Made by a program: the position numbers and the translations under genes
Shown: piece by piece, positions 1-8,156 of the stretch
Layout: each line of letters opens with the position of its first letter
How positions within the stretch are numbered: the stretch's first letter is position 1
Origin: Poindextera sp036494815
GTDB taxonomy: Bacteria; Pseudomonadota; Alphaproteobacteria; Caulobacterales; Caulobacteraceae
Direction of reading: 5' to 3'
Length of the DNA: 64,000 nucleotides
Assembly: GCA_036494815.1 (NCBI GenBank)
Contig: DASXNV010000053.1
Span: forward strand, 1-64,000
The notes under the pieces: model-generated
What the model was told of the DNA's origin: nothing
Seen by the model: only the letters and a program-made list of their open reading frames with translations
Database searches by the model: none

Positions 1-46
1 CAAGGCGCCTAGGCTGACGATCCTTGCCCCGGTTTGACGAGCGCAG

Positions 47-391
47 ATGACCGATCCGATCCGCCCCATCAGGCCCGTTTCAGGCGTCAGTCGCCTGCTG
101 CCGGTCAGCGCCGCGTCGCGCGATCGGCCGGACGAGGCGCAGGGCGCCGGCGACCTTGATCAGAACCTGCCCGCGCCGACGGTCACGCCAGTGGTCGAGG
201 CGCTGGAGCCTCAACGGGTCAGCGAAACGGTCTATGCCGCCCAGGTCATGGGCCAGGGCGGCCAGAAACGCGGCCTGCGCGGCGGACGTGAAACCCTGGA
301 TCGCGCGCGCTCGACCTATCTGGAAACGGAATATTCTGGACCCGCCGATCGCCGCATCGCCCGCGGCAGGATCACCAAGACCGAGGTTTAG
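47..391 (+). CDS. Conserved hypothetical protein, 114 aa
   Basis: A short, Pro/Arg-rich, probably cytoplasmic protein with no signal peptide or membrane segment. No known domain was recognised. The N-terminal half is low complexity; the C-terminal third (residues about 60-114) is more ordered, with charged segments resembling small uncharacterised Caulobacteraceae proteins. The ATG follows a GAGCGC stretch that could serve as a weak ribosome binding site. Its stop codon overlaps the stop of the convergent gene on the other strand by four bases, which argues that both frames are real. Function unknown. Confidence 0.6.
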   Translation: MTDPIRPIRPVSGVSRLLPVSAASRDRPDEAQGAGDLDQNLPAPTVTPVVEALEPQRVSETVYAAQVMGQGGQKRGLRGGRETLDRARSTYLETEYSGPADRRIARGRITKTEV

Positions 392-705
392 TCGACCTCG
401 TTCCCGTTCCCTAACCGCCCCTCGATCGCCGCCAGTCTTCGCTCGATTTCCCGCAGTCGCCGCTCCAGCGGATCCTCGCGCGGCGTGGGCGTGGACACGC
501 CGGCGTGCAGGGCCACTTCGGCCGGCATGGCGCCCAGAAGCTCGGCGAAGACCGTCACCTCGGCGGCGCTCAATTCGCGCTGATCCTTGAACGCCAGACG
601 TAGATCCTCCTCGGACATGCGGGCCACCAAGGCCAGGGCGGAGCGGTCCAGGCCCCGTTCGGCGAGGCGTTGATCAAACCAGGCGGCGTCAAAAAACAGG
701 GCCAC
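388..705 (-). CDS. Small HTH-like (XRE-type) protein with C-terminal coiled coil
   Basis: 105 aa. Residues about 8-65 read like a degenerate helix-turn-helix: a 'FDQRLAERGLDRSALA' helix, then a segment on sensing and 'ELSAAEVTVFAELLG'. Residues about 78-100 are a charged heptad-like helix (LERRLREIERRLAAIEGRL) suited to dimerisation. This architecture suggests a small DNA-binding regulator, by inference only. The start is GTG with no strong Shine-Dalgarno sequence. It is convergent with the preceding hypothetical gene (stops overlap) and divergent from the small ORF at 745. Confidence 0.6.
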   Translation of the reverse strand: MALFFDAAWFDQRLAERGLDRSALALVARMSEEDLRLAFKDQRELSAAEVTVFAELLGAMPAEVALHAGVSTPTPREDPLERRLREIERRLAAIEGRLGNGNEVD

Positions 706-744
706 TGCGTCTAGGCCCCGTTCTGGCGCAAGTTTTGCTTAACC

Positions 745-855
745 ATGAGCGACGTCCACCCGTTCAGGTCCGCGCTCATGTCCGCCCTCGCCACCTCCGC
801 CTTCAAATCCTTCGACCTGGTCATCGTGACTTTGATTTTCATGGCCATCATCTAG
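745..855 (+). CDS. Possible small membrane protein, 36 aa
   Basis: An ATG-initiated 36-codon frame. The N-terminal half is polar and Ala/Ser rich; the C-terminal 17 residues (LVIVTLIFMAII end) are strongly hydrophobic and could form one membrane helix. It ends TAG, overlapping the stop of the convergent four-helix membrane gene by four bases, the same arrangement as the gene pair at 388-391. No convincing ribosome binding site is seen (GCTTAACC precedes the ATG), so it may be spurious. Confidence 0.3.
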   Translation: MSDVHPFRSALMSALATSAFKSFDLVIVTLIFMAII

Positions 856-1265
856 CGGACGTTGATCTCCCGGCGTTCGGCGGCAAGGGTGATGATGAAC
901 CCGGCCAGCACGTCCAGCAGGACCATCAGGGTCAGCAGGAAAAAGGTCGAGGTGGCGAAGGCTGGAAAAAGCAAAAACTCCACCAGGCAGGCGATGAACA
1001 GCACCATGGACAGCGAATGGTTGATCACCGCCGCATGACGGCTGCTGGCGGCCTTGAGCAATTCGACGAACAGCACCACCAGGGATCCGGCCACGAACAG
1101 GTCGCCAAGGCTCAGCGGCCAGCCGGTATGTGAGGCCATGGGAACGGTGGCGATCTTGGCCGCCAGCCGCTCAGCGGCGTCCGGCGTCCGCAGGCCGCCC
1201 AGCACCAGCGCTAAAAGATTGTAGGCCAGGACTGGTAGGGCCATCAGCGGCAGCGCGGCGAACAT
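852..1265 (-). CDS. Four-helix integral membrane protein of unknown function
   Basis: 137 aa from the ATG at 1265. That start is chosen because GGAGGGG lies 6-12 bases upstream; a longer in-frame extension to 1331 lacks such a site. Hydrophobic helices occur near residues 2-24, 50-70, 80-102 and 105-128, so it is a small inner-membrane protein with short loops. The helix pattern resembles small alphaproteobacterial membrane proteins of unknown role. It is divergent from arsR, and the 144-bp intergenic region carries the arsR promoter and a candidate operator, so ArsR could also control this gene. Confidence 0.75.
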   Translation of the reverse strand: MFAALPLMALPVLAYNLLALVLGGLRTPDAAERLAAKIATVPMASHTGWPLSLGDLFVAGSLVVLFVELLKAASSRHAAVINHSLSMVLFIACLVEFLLFPAFATSTFFLLTLMVLLDVLAGFIITLAAERREINVR

Positions 1266-1365
1266 CAGACCCCTCCGTTTTTCATCGCCCAATCGAGGCC
1301 CAGAGGTAAGGCCATTCGCGCCGATAGGCAAAACTCGCCGGGGGCGCAGGCGTCGGCATGCGCAT

Positions 1366-1403
1366 TATATGCCCTTGACGGAATATTCTTGCTTCGGCAT
1401 ATA
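1366..1403 (+). promoter_or_regulatory. arsR promoter with inverted-repeat candidate operator
   Basis: TTGACG (1375-1380) and CATATA (1398-1403), 17 bp apart, form a plausible -35/-10 pair. Arms TATATGCC (1366-1373) and GGCATATA (1396-1403) are exact inverted repeats flanking and overlapping the promoter elements, as expected for an autorepressor site. The predicted transcription start falls at or next to the A of the ATG at 1410, so the transcript may be leaderless. Confidence 0.5.
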
Positions 1404-1409
1404 GGGGTC

Positions 1410-1715
1410 ATGCTCACGACATTCACAGCCCTGGCCGACCCGGTGCGCCTGCGCGTGGTGGCGCTACTGTTCGACGGCGAGCGTTCGGCGGGCGAGATCG
1501 AGCGGGCGCTGCGGATCAGCCAGCCCGCCGCCTCCAAGCACCTGCGCAGCCTTCGCCTGGCCGGACTGGTGCGGGTGCGCAAGGACGCCCAGCGGCGACT
1601 TTACCGCCTGGATCCCGCGCCGTTGGCCGAACTCGACGCCTGGCTGGCCCCCTATCGCCAATTCTGGAGCCAGCGCCTGGACGCGTTGGAACGCCATCTG
1701 GATCAGGACAGCTGA
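1410..1715 (+). CDS. ArsR-family winged-helix transcriptional regulator
   Basis: 101 aa. The sequence starts 'MLTTFTALADPVRLRVVALL', the typical opening of ArsR/SmtB regulators. The recognition helix is near residues 35-55 (RISQPAASKHLRSLRLAGLV) and a winged hairpin follows (VRKDAQRRLYRL). No metal-binding Cys cluster is visible, so it belongs with the ArsR members that pair with SRPBCC/AHSA1 genes rather than with arsenic sensors. It ends one base before the double SRPBCC gene, consistent with a two-gene operon. An in-frame TTG at 1389 is possible but the ATG at 1410 fits the family better. Likely autoregulated through the inverted repeat at 1366-1403. Confidence 0.85.
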   Translation: MLTTFTALADPVRLRVVALLFDGERSAGEIERALRISQPAASKHLRSLRLAGLVRVRKDAQRRLYRLDPAPLAELDAWLAPYRQFWSQRLDALERHLDQDS

Positions 1716-1716
1716 C

Positions 1717-2718
1717 ATGGTCGCCCCCTTACCCACATCCTTTCGCTCCGAACCCGGAACGACCGAATTCGATCTTATGCGGCGCCTGCGCCAGCCGATC
1801 GAAAAGGTGTGGGCGGCCCTGACCACGCCGCAGCGCCTGGCCGACTGGATGGGTGTCGACTGGCTGGCCAGTGACGGCCCGCTGACCCAGGGCGCAGAGT
1901 TCAGCTACCGCTTCCACAACACCGACATGGAGACCCGCGGCCGGGTGCTGCGGTTCGAACCGCCCTATGTGCTGGAGCACAGCTGGTTCGACAATGTCCC
2001 GCCGGGGGCGGTGGTGCGCTGGGCGCTGGAGCCGGACGGTGACGGCTGCCGCCTGACCCTCACCCATCGCTTTGGCCAGATGGACGACGCCCCGCGCACC
2101 GCCGCCGGCTGGACCGCCCTGATGGAATCCCTGGCCGTATCGCTGGGCGAGCCAGACGCCGCGCCGCCGGCGGGCAAGGACGACTGGCGCCGTCTCCGTG
2201 ACGCCTATGCCGAGACTTTCCCGCAAGCTGCGCTGCGCGACGGCCGCCAAACCCAGGTCGATGGCGCGACCATTCTGCGCTTCGAGCGCCTGATCGCTCG
2301 GCCCGCGGCCGTCGTCTGGGAAGCTCTGACCACGTCTGAAGGCCTGGCGCGCTGGATGCAATCCGACGCCCAGGTCGAGCCACGTCAGGGCGGGCGCTTC
2401 CACCTCGCTTTTCATGGCGGCGAGCACGTCATGGATGGCGAGATCACCTGCTGGGCGCCGTCCAGCGTGCTCGAATACACTTGGCCCGAGGCCCAGGCCG
2501 GGGGCGACTCCTTGGTTCGCTTCGAGTTGAGCCCCCAAGGCGCGGGCTGCCGGCTGGTGTTGATCCACACCCTGAAGGCCGGCGGCGACCTCGCCGACTT
2601 CGCTTCCGGCTGGCACTGGCACCTGGACGCCCTGGACGACGCCGTCGATGGCGTGGCGCGAACGTTCGACAAGCTGAGGTGGGAGTCGCTGCGGACCATG
2701 TATCGGGCGACGCTTTAG
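1717..2718 (+). CDS. Tandem SRPBCC (AHSA1-like) domain protein
   Basis: 333 aa made of two START/SRPBCC-type domains. Domain 1 spans roughly residues 15-150 ('RQPIEKVWAALTTPQRLADWMG'). Domain 2 spans about 180-330 ('ARPAAVVWEALTTSEGLARWMQ'). Each repeats the characteristic Val-Trp-x-Ala-Leu-Thr-Thr opening and a central His-Ser-Trp or Tyr-Thr-Trp strand. Such hydrophobic-cavity domains bind small ligands; ArsR-coupled AHSA1 proteins are common, but the ligand is generally unknown. The usual family member has a single domain of about 150 residues, so this is an internal duplication or fusion. It is co-transcribed with arsR. Confidence 0.85.
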   Translation: MVAPLPTSFRSEPGTTEFDLMRRLRQPIEKVWAALTTPQRLADWMGVDWLASDGPLTQGAEFSYRFHNTDMETRGRVLRFEPPYVLEHSWFDNVPPGAVVRWALEPDGDGCRLTLTHRFGQMDDAPRTAAGWTALMESLAVSLGEPDAAPPAGKDDWRRLRDAYAETFPQAALRDGRQTQVDGATILRFERLIARPAAVVWEALTTSEGLARWMQSDAQVEPRQGGRFHLAFHGGEHVMDGEITCWAPSSVLEYTWPEAQAGGDSLVRFELSPQGAGCRLVLIHTLKAGGDLADFASGWHWHLDALDDAVDGVARTFDKLRWESLRTMYRATL

Positions 2719-2733
2719 CCCCGGAGGGGGTCC

Positions 2734-2747
2734 CTGGTCGGGACCAG
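2734..2747. other. Short hairpin after the arsR operon
   Basis: CTGGTC and GACCAG flank a two-base loop; an overlapping alternative pairs GGTCCC with GGGACC. There is no T-run after it, so it is at best a weak or Rho-assisted terminator. The rest of the 290-base gap to the porin gene holds another unassigned hairpin (CCGGCT/AGCCGG, 2838-2851) and the palindrome at 2920-2940. Confidence 0.3.
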
Positions 2748-2919
2748 TTCTGCTCGATCGGCCTCCCGGCGAAGCGCTCAGCTATGACGACCGCTAAGGA
2801 ACTGTTCAGGGAATCTCATAAGACTTGGTCGCAGGGTCCGGCTAAAGCCGGCCGTGCTGACTCAAATCTTGGCTTGGTCCTGTGACTTCATAGCCACGGA
2901 CACAGGTCTGCAGAGTGGG

Positions 2920-2940
2920 TTATGTAGCCGCGCTACATAA
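2920..2940. promoter_or_regulatory. 21-bp palindrome upstream of the porin gene
   Basis: Arms TTATGTAGC and GCTACATAA are perfect 9-bp inverted repeats around a CGC centre, placed 68 bp before the porin ATG. The right arm contains a TACATAAT segment that could overlap a -10 element. The form is that of a dimeric repressor operator; the cognate regulator cannot be named from the sequence. Confidence 0.5.
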
Positions 2941-3008
2941 TGCTCGTCCGTGCGCTGAATAGTTCAAAGGCCGCCCTGAGCGAGCTCGAAATTCAAGGGG
3001 ATAGATCC

Positions 3009-4475
3009 ATGTCAAACAAATCACCGCTGCTGGGCGGCGCTGCGGTCGGCGTGTTGCTCGCCGTCAGCCTCAGCGCCGGCGCGCAAGCCAAGACGCACAA
3101 GAAACATCACGCCGCGCCGGCGCCAGCAGCGGCTACGGCCGAACAGGTCAAGGCCCTGGCCGATGAGGTCGAGGCGCTGAAGGCTCGCCTGGACCAGGAA
3201 ACCCTGGCCCGCGAACAGCTGCAAACCCAGGCCCAGGCCGCTACGGCGCAGGCCGCTTCCGCGCAAGCCGACGCCCAGGCCGCCCGCACACAGCTGGCGG
3301 CGCAGATCCAGACCCTGCCGGGCGAAGTGAAGTCGGCGGTGGTGGCCAACACCCCCAAGCCGGGCTGGTGGGGCGACACCAAGGTCGGCGGACTTGTGTT
3401 CGCGGACGTTAGCACCATCGATCAGAAGTCGGGTGGCGTGCACACCAACACCCAGAACGGCTTTCCGTCGTCCAACGGCTACGGCTTCGACATCAAGCGC
3501 GCCTATCTGACGGTGGATCACAAGTTCAGCGACGTCTATTCGGCCAACATCACCACCGACTTCACCTATGACGCCACCACCAAGGCGACCCAGCTCTTCA
3601 TCAAGAAGGCCTATCTGCAGGCCAAGTTCTCCGACGCCTTCGTGGTTCGCGCCGGCGACAGCGAATTGCCCTGGGTGCCGTTCGTCGAAGGGATCGCCGG
3701 CTATCGCTATGTAGAGAACATGCTGATCGACCGGATCAAGTATGGCACCACCACCGACACCGGCATCAATATCAGCGGCGTGCTGCCCTTCCAGCCGGTG
3801 ACGTTCGGTTACTCGCTATCGGCGGTGGACGGGGCGGGCTTCAAGGCGCCAGGCGACGGCAACTTCAACCGCTCCAAGCAGATGGACCTGGAGGGCCGTG
3901 TGAACGCCACCGTGGGCGGCTTCACCGCAGCCGTCGGCGGCTACCAGGGCGACCTGGGCAAGAACGTCAACGGGACATCGGTTTTCCACACCGCCAACCG
4001 GGTCGACGCCCTGGTGGCCTATGTGGACAAGCGTTTCCGCATCGGCGGTGAATATGTCTACGTCAAGAACCTCACGGACGTGTCGCAATCGGCCAAGGTG
4101 ATCAAGCCGACCGGCGAAGGCTATTCCGCTTTCGGCTCCTTCAACCTGACCGACAAGGTCAGCGTCTTTGGGCGTTACGACTGGGTCAATCCGGAACAGG
4201 ACGTTCTGGCGTCAGCGGCCAAGGCCAATTCGGCCACCCGCGACGAGTATTTCAACTTTGGCCTGTCCTACAGCCCGGTCCAGGCCGTGGATCTGGCCCT
4301 GGTCTACAAGCGTGATTCGGTAAGCAACGGCCTGTTCACCACCACCAATGGCGCCGCGACCCCGGCCAACGCCGCCCCGCAAGGCAGTGGCGTGATCGGC
4401 GGCATCCCGCAGAGCGGCGTGCTCAAGGGCGGGACCTACGACGAAGTGGGCATCTTCACCCAGTACAAATTCTGA
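3009..4475 (+). CDS. Outer-membrane beta-barrel porin (OprP/OprO- or DcaP-like)
   Basis: 488 aa. The ATG at 3009 is preferred because it follows AAGGGGATAG and begins a clear signal peptide (about residues 1-27, ending AGAQA). Residues about 40-110 are an Ala/Gln/Glu-rich coiled coil, often found as a periplasmic trimerisation segment in this porin type. From about residue 125 the sequence alternates like transmembrane beta strands and ends in a C-terminal Phe, the Bam recognition signature. The family forms trimeric channels for anions or small solutes; substrate not determinable here. It is followed by a strong terminator and preceded by a palindrome, so it is probably a monocistronic regulated gene. 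Confidence 0.85.
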   Translation: MSNKSPLLGGAAVGVLLAVSLSAGAQAKTHKKHHAAPAPAAATAEQVKALADEVEALKARLDQETLAREQLQTQAQAATAQAASAQADAQAARTQLAAQIQTLPGEVKSAVVANTPKPGWWGDTKVGGLVFADVSTIDQKSGGVHTNTQNGFPSSNGYGFDIKRAYLTVDHKFSDVYSANITTDFTYDATTKATQLFIKKAYLQAKFSDAFVVRAGDSELPWVPFVEGIAGYRYVENMLIDRIKYGTTTDTGINISGVLPFQPVTFGYSLSAVDGAGFKAPGDGNFNRSKQMDLEGRVNATVGGFTAAVGGYQGDLGKNVNGTSVFHTANRVDALVAYVDKRFRIGGEYVYVKNLTDVSQSAKVIKPTGEGYSAFGSFNLTDKVSVFGRYDWVNPEQDVLASAAKANSATRDEYFNFGLSYSPVQAVDLALVYKRDSVSNGLFTTTNGAATPANAAPQGSGVIGGIPQSGVLKGGTYDEVGIFTQYKF

Positions 4476-4499
4476 TCTGGCGTTCAGAGTCAGGCGACA

Positions 4500-5309
4500 T
4501 CAAGGGCCGCGCCTCTGGCGCGGCCTTTTTTGCTGGGGATGCGATGGCTGGAGCGCCACCTCAACCTCCTCCATCGCCCCCGGATCGCGTGCGCGCGACC
4601 TCAGCCACATCACCCCCAGCAGATCCGGGGCCGAGGCGAACAGGCGGCCGAGATTGGTGTATTTCGACGCGCCCGTGGTGCGGGCGCGGTGACCGACAGG
4701 CTCGAAGGCCAGGTCATAGCCCTCGCGCTGGAACAGAGCGGGCAGGAAGCGGTGCAGGTGGTCGAAATAGGGCAGGCGCAGGAAAGCCTCGCGCCGGAAG
4801 GCCTTGAGGCCGCAGCCGGTGTCGGCGGCGCCGTCCCGCAGCAGGCCGTTGCGCACGCTGTTGCCCAGGCGCGAGGCCCAGCGCTTGGCCAGGCTGTCCT
4901 GGCGACGCAGGCGCAGGCCGCCGATCAGCCCCAACCTGGCCGGACCGTCGCGCAGGGCCCGGGCCAGGCGCGGGGCGTCAGCCGGATCGTTCTGCCCGTC
5001 GCCGTCCAGGGTGACCACGAACGGCGCCCGGGCGGCCAGCACTCCGGTGCGGATGGCGCGGCTTTGACCGGCGTTGCGGGCGTGGGTGATCACGCGCAGC
5101 ATTGGCAGGCGTGCTTTCATCGCTGTCAGCCGGGTGCGGGTGGCGTCGGTGCTGGCGTCGTCGACAAACAGGATCTCGAAGGACTCACCGTCGAAGGCCG
5201 AGGCGATCTCCAGGGCCAGGGCCTCGGCCGCGCCCTCTTCATTGAACACCGGCACGACCACCGAGAATTCAGGCGCCGAGAACTCGGATGTGGAGAAATC
5301 AAGGGGCAT
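4500..5309 (-). CDS. GT2-family glycosyltransferase (DPM1/ArnC-like)
   Basis: About 269 aa from the ATG at 5309; an in-frame TTG at 5333 is also possible. The GT-A fold markers are in order: 'SVVVPVFNEEG' near residue 15, 'LFVDDASTD' near 50, and the metal-binding 'TLDGDGQNDP' near 100. There is no C-terminal membrane helix pair, so it resembles the soluble polyprenyl-phosphate sugar transferases (dolichol-phosphate-mannose synthase type) that charge the lipid donor used by GT39/ArnT enzymes. A GT39 gene lies just upstream on the other strand, which supports a donor-acceptor pair. The C-terminal tail is basic and is encoded across the porin terminator hairpin, so it may be dispensable. Confidence 0.85.
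   Translation of the reverse strand: MPLDFSTSEFSAPEFSVVVPVFNEEGAAEALALEIASAFDGESFEILFVDDASTDATRTRLTAMKARLPMLRVITHARNAGQSRAIRTGVLAARAPFVVTLDGDGQNDPADAPRLARALRDGPARLGLIGGLRLRRQDSLAKRWASRLGNSVRNGLLRDGAADTGCGLKAFRREAFLRLPYFDHLHRFLPALFQREGYDLAFEPVGHRARTTGASKYTNLGRLFASAPDLLGVMWLRSRARDPGAMEEVEVALQPSHPQQKRPRQRRGP
4505..4531 (+). terminator. Rho-independent terminator of the porin gene
   Basis: GGCCGCGCC and GGCGCGGCC form a perfect 9-bp stem around a TCT loop, followed directly by six T residues. It lies inside the last codons of the convergent glycosyltransferase gene. Confidence 0.9.
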
Positions 5310-5517
5310 CGGGCTCTTCGTCTCGTCTGTCAAAAGCCATGGGCTGCGGCCCGCCCCGCCGAACGGCGAAGCGCCCGCAAGCCACGGGGTGGATCTAGCG
5401 CCGGGTCAAGGCCTGGGTATTTCAGCCTTGACCCATATCGTTCGCGGCCTCCAAACGGGCCGGTGACCTTGTGCGCAGGATATTGTATCGCCGCGCCTCC
5501 GGGTCAAACCCGCCGGG

Positions 5518-7242
5518 ATGTTCGTGCTATCTAAACTGATGATGCAAGCGACTCGCCTCGACGATTGGATCCGGGGATGGCGCGGGCCGCTGCTGGCGGC
5601 TCTTGTCGCCCTGGCCACCGCCCTGCCTGGTGCGCTGCTCATGCCGCCGACGGATCGCGACGAATCCCGTTTCATCCAGGCCACGGCCCAGATGCTGGAG
5701 AGCGGCGACTTCGTCGACATTCGCTTCCAGGACCAGCCGCGGGACAAGAAGCCGGTGGGTATCCACTGGCTGCAGGCCGCCAGCGTCAGCGCCTTTTCCT
5801 CGGCCGAGGCCCGCAGCATCTGGGCCTATCGCATCCCCTCATTGCTCGGCGCCATGCTGGCCGCCGCCGCCTGCGCCTGGGGCGCGGCGGCCTACTGGGG
5901 GCCGCGGCGAGGTTTTGCGGCGGGCGCGCTGCTGGGCCTGACCTTCATGCTGTCCACCGAGGCGGGCATCGCCAAGACCGACGCGGTGCTGTGCGGCGTC
6001 ACCACTCTGGCCCTGGCCGCCCTGGCGAGGATCTATGCCGAATCGCGCGGGGTTCCGGGTGTGCGGACCAGCTGGCGCACCCGCCTGTGTTTCTGGGCCG
6101 GCATGGCGATCGGCCTTCTGGACAAGGGACCGATCGGTCCCATGGTGGCGCTCCTGGCCGGCCTGACCCTGTGGGCCAGCGATCGCAAGGCGCCTTGGGC
6201 GCGCAGCCTGGCCTGGGCTTGGGGCCTGATCCTGGTGGTCGCCGTGGCCGGTCCCTGGGCCGCGGCCATCACCGTCAAGACCGACGGCGCCTTCTGGGGC
6301 CATGCCATCGGCTCTGACGTGGCCCCCAAGCTGAGGGGCGGGCAGGAGGGGCACGGGGCTCCGCCGGGCGCGCACCTGATTTTTGCGCCGCTGCTGCTGT
6401 TTCCCTTCGCCGCCCTGCTGCCCGCCGCCCTGATCGAGGGATGGAAGGCGCGCAAGGAGCCGGGCGTACGTTTCGCCCTCTGCTGGCTGGTTCCGGCCTG
6501 GCTGGTGTTCGAGGCCACGCCGACCAAACTGCCCCACTATACCCTGCCGCTCTATGCCGCCCTGATCTGGCTGGCCATATCGGCTCTGGACCGGCCCTTG
6601 AGCGCGGCGGGACGATGGCTGGGCCTGGGGCTCAGCCTGCTGGCCGGCGCGGTCTGGATCGGCCTGGTGATCGTGCTGCAAGGCCGCTTCGGCGACGGCG
6701 CCAGTCTGGCCTGGACGGTGCTGGTCGCGGCATTGGCCCTGCTGGCGGCCATCGCTTGCGCGGCGACGGTGACGACACCGCCCGAGCGGCGCTGGACTCT
6801 TCTAGCGGCGACTTGTGGCCTTGGCCTAGTCGCCCATGTGGCCCTGACCGGCGGCCTGCTGCCCCGGCTGAAACCCCTATGGCTATCGCCCAGCATCGTC
6901 AATCTGCTGGATCAAGCCCATCTCAACCCGCGCGGCGGGCTGTCGCCCGGGCCGGTGACCGTAATCGGCTATGCCGAGCCCAGCCTGGTCTTCGCCCTGG
7001 GCACCGAGACCGAACTGGGCGACGCCGGCGACGGGGCGGAGGCCATTTCCGAGGGCCGTCCAGTGGTGGTGGAAGAGCGCGCGCAGAAGGCTTTTCTGGA
7101 GGAGCTGGCCAGCGACAAGCTCGTGGCCAAGGTGGTGGGCCAGGTTTCAGGGTTCGACTATTCCAGCGGCAAGCGCGATACCATGATCCTCTATCGCGCC
7201 GATCAGCCGGTGGTTCCAACCAGTCCCCAGGTCGCCTCATGA
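5518..7242 (+). CDS. GT39-family membrane glycosyltransferase (ArnT/PMT-like)
   Basis: 574 aa, about a dozen transmembrane helices. The first periplasmic loop carries the GT39/ArnT acidic signature 'PTDRDESRFIQATAQM' and 'KKPVGIHWLQAA' (residues about 43-85), which places the catalytic Asp/Glu next to the lipid-linked donor site. ArnT-type enzymes transfer a sugar from undecaprenyl phosphate to lipid A or another envelope acceptor at the periplasmic face. The C-terminal about 100 residues form a soluble periplasmic domain. The divergent GT2 gene may make the lipid-linked sugar. The start at 5518 has no clear SD; ATGs at 5539 or 5542 are alternatives. It overlaps the next gene by four bases. 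Confidence 0.85.
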   Translation: MFVLSKLMMQATRLDDWIRGWRGPLLAALVALATALPGALLMPPTDRDESRFIQATAQMLESGDFVDIRFQDQPRDKKPVGIHWLQAASVSAFSSAEARSIWAYRIPSLLGAMLAAAACAWGAAAYWGPRRGFAAGALLGLTFMLSTEAGIAKTDAVLCGVTTLALAALARIYAESRGVPGVRTSWRTRLCFWAGMAIGLLDKGPIGPMVALLAGLTLWASDRKAPWARSLAWAWGLILVVAVAGPWAAAITVKTDGAFWGHAIGSDVAPKLRGGQEGHGAPPGAHLIFAPLLLFPFAALLPAALIEGWKARKEPGVRFALCWLVPAWLVFEATPTKLPHYTLPLYAALIWLAISALDRPLSAAGRWLGLGLSLLAGAVWIGLVIVLQGRFGDGASLAWTVLVAALALLAAIACAATVTTPPERRWTLLAATCGLGLVAHVALTGGLLPRLKPLWLSPSIVNLLDQAHLNPRGGLSPGPVTVIGYAEPSLVFALGTETELGDAGDGAEAISEGRPVVVEERAQKAFLEELASDKLVAKVVGQVSGFDYSSGKRDTMILYRADQPVVPTSPQVAS

Positions 7243-8156
7243 GCCGCTTTATCCAAATTGTCGAAGTCGGGCCGCGCGACGGCCTGCAGAACGAATCCCG
7301 ACCGCTGGAGGTCGATGAAAAGCTCGATTTCATCCGCCGGCTCGAAGCCTGCGGCGTGCGCCGGCTGGAGGCGGTGTCCTTCGTCAATCCGCGCCGGGTG
7401 CCGCAGATGGCCGGGGCGGAAGAGGTGATGGCGGGCCTGGCGCCCGGCGGCGCATCGCGCATCGGTCTGGTGCTCAACCGCCGGGGCTGGGACCGCGCCG
7501 TGGCCGCCGGCTGCGACGAGGCCAATGTGGTGGTCTGCGCCTCGGACGGCTTCGGCATCCGCAATCAGGGCGCTCCGGTGGCCGAGCAGGTGGCGACCAT
7601 GGCCGAGATCGCCGCCCTGCGCGCGCAGACCGGCGGACCGGAACTGTCCCTGACTATCTCGGTGGCCTTTGGCTGCCCGTTCGACGGCGAGGTCTCGGAG
7701 GATCAGGTCGTGGCCATCGCCCGGGAGGCCGCCGCCGCCGGCATCGGCGAGATCGCCCTGGGCGACACTATCGGCGTCGCCGACCCCTGGACCGTGCGCC
7801 AACGGATCGAGGCTGTGCGCCGCGCGGCGCCGAACGCGCGCCTGCGTATGCATTTCCACAACACCCGCAACACCGGCCTGGCCAACACCTATGCCAGCGT
7901 CGAGGCGGGGGTGGATGTGCTGGACGCCAGCTGCGGCGGCATCGGCGGCTGCCCCTTCGCCCCCGCCGCCACTGGCAATATCGCCACCGAGGACCTGGTC
8001 TACATGCTGGAGCGGGCGGGATTTGAGACCGGCCTGAACCTGGATGGCCTGATCAAGACCGGCAAGTGGATTGGCGAACGGCTAGGCAAGGAGGCGGCCT
8101 CAGCTCTGACCCGTGCGGGGACGTTCCCACCCAGAGCGATTCTTCATGACGGCTAG
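7239..8156 (+). CDS. Hydroxymethylglutaryl-CoA lyase
   Basis: 305 aa TIM-barrel enzyme that cleaves HMG-CoA to acetyl-CoA and acetoacetate in leucine degradation. Seen: 'GPRDGLQNES' (catalytic Arg-Asp, residues about 10-19), the metal-ligand 'HFHNTRN' and the signature loop 'GIGGCPFAPAATGN' containing the catalytic Cys. Its length matches bacterial HMGL. The start ATG overlaps the stop of the upstream GT39 gene (ATGA), so the two are translated from one message even though their functions are unrelated. An apparent much longer reading frame upstream is only the open frame through the previous gene. Confidence 0.93.
   Translation: MSRFIQIVEVGPRDGLQNESRPLEVDEKLDFIRRLEACGVRRLEAVSFVNPRRVPQMAGAEEVMAGLAPGGASRIGLVLNRRGWDRAVAAGCDEANVVVCASDGFGIRNQGAPVAEQVATMAEIAALRAQTGGPELSLTISVAFGCPFDGEVSEDQVVAIAREAAAAGIGEIALGDTIGVADPWTVRQRIEAVRRAAPNARLRMHFHNTRNTGLANTYASVEAGVDVLDASCGGIGGCPFAPAATGNIATEDLVYMLERAGFETGLNLDGLIKTGKWIGERLGKEAASALTRAGTFPPRAILHDG

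Noticed and set aside
6441..7238. N-terminal extension of HMG-CoA lyase
   Set aside because: Frame is open through the GT39 gene but has no enzyme similarity; the ATG at 7239 overlaps the GT39 stop and fits the family.
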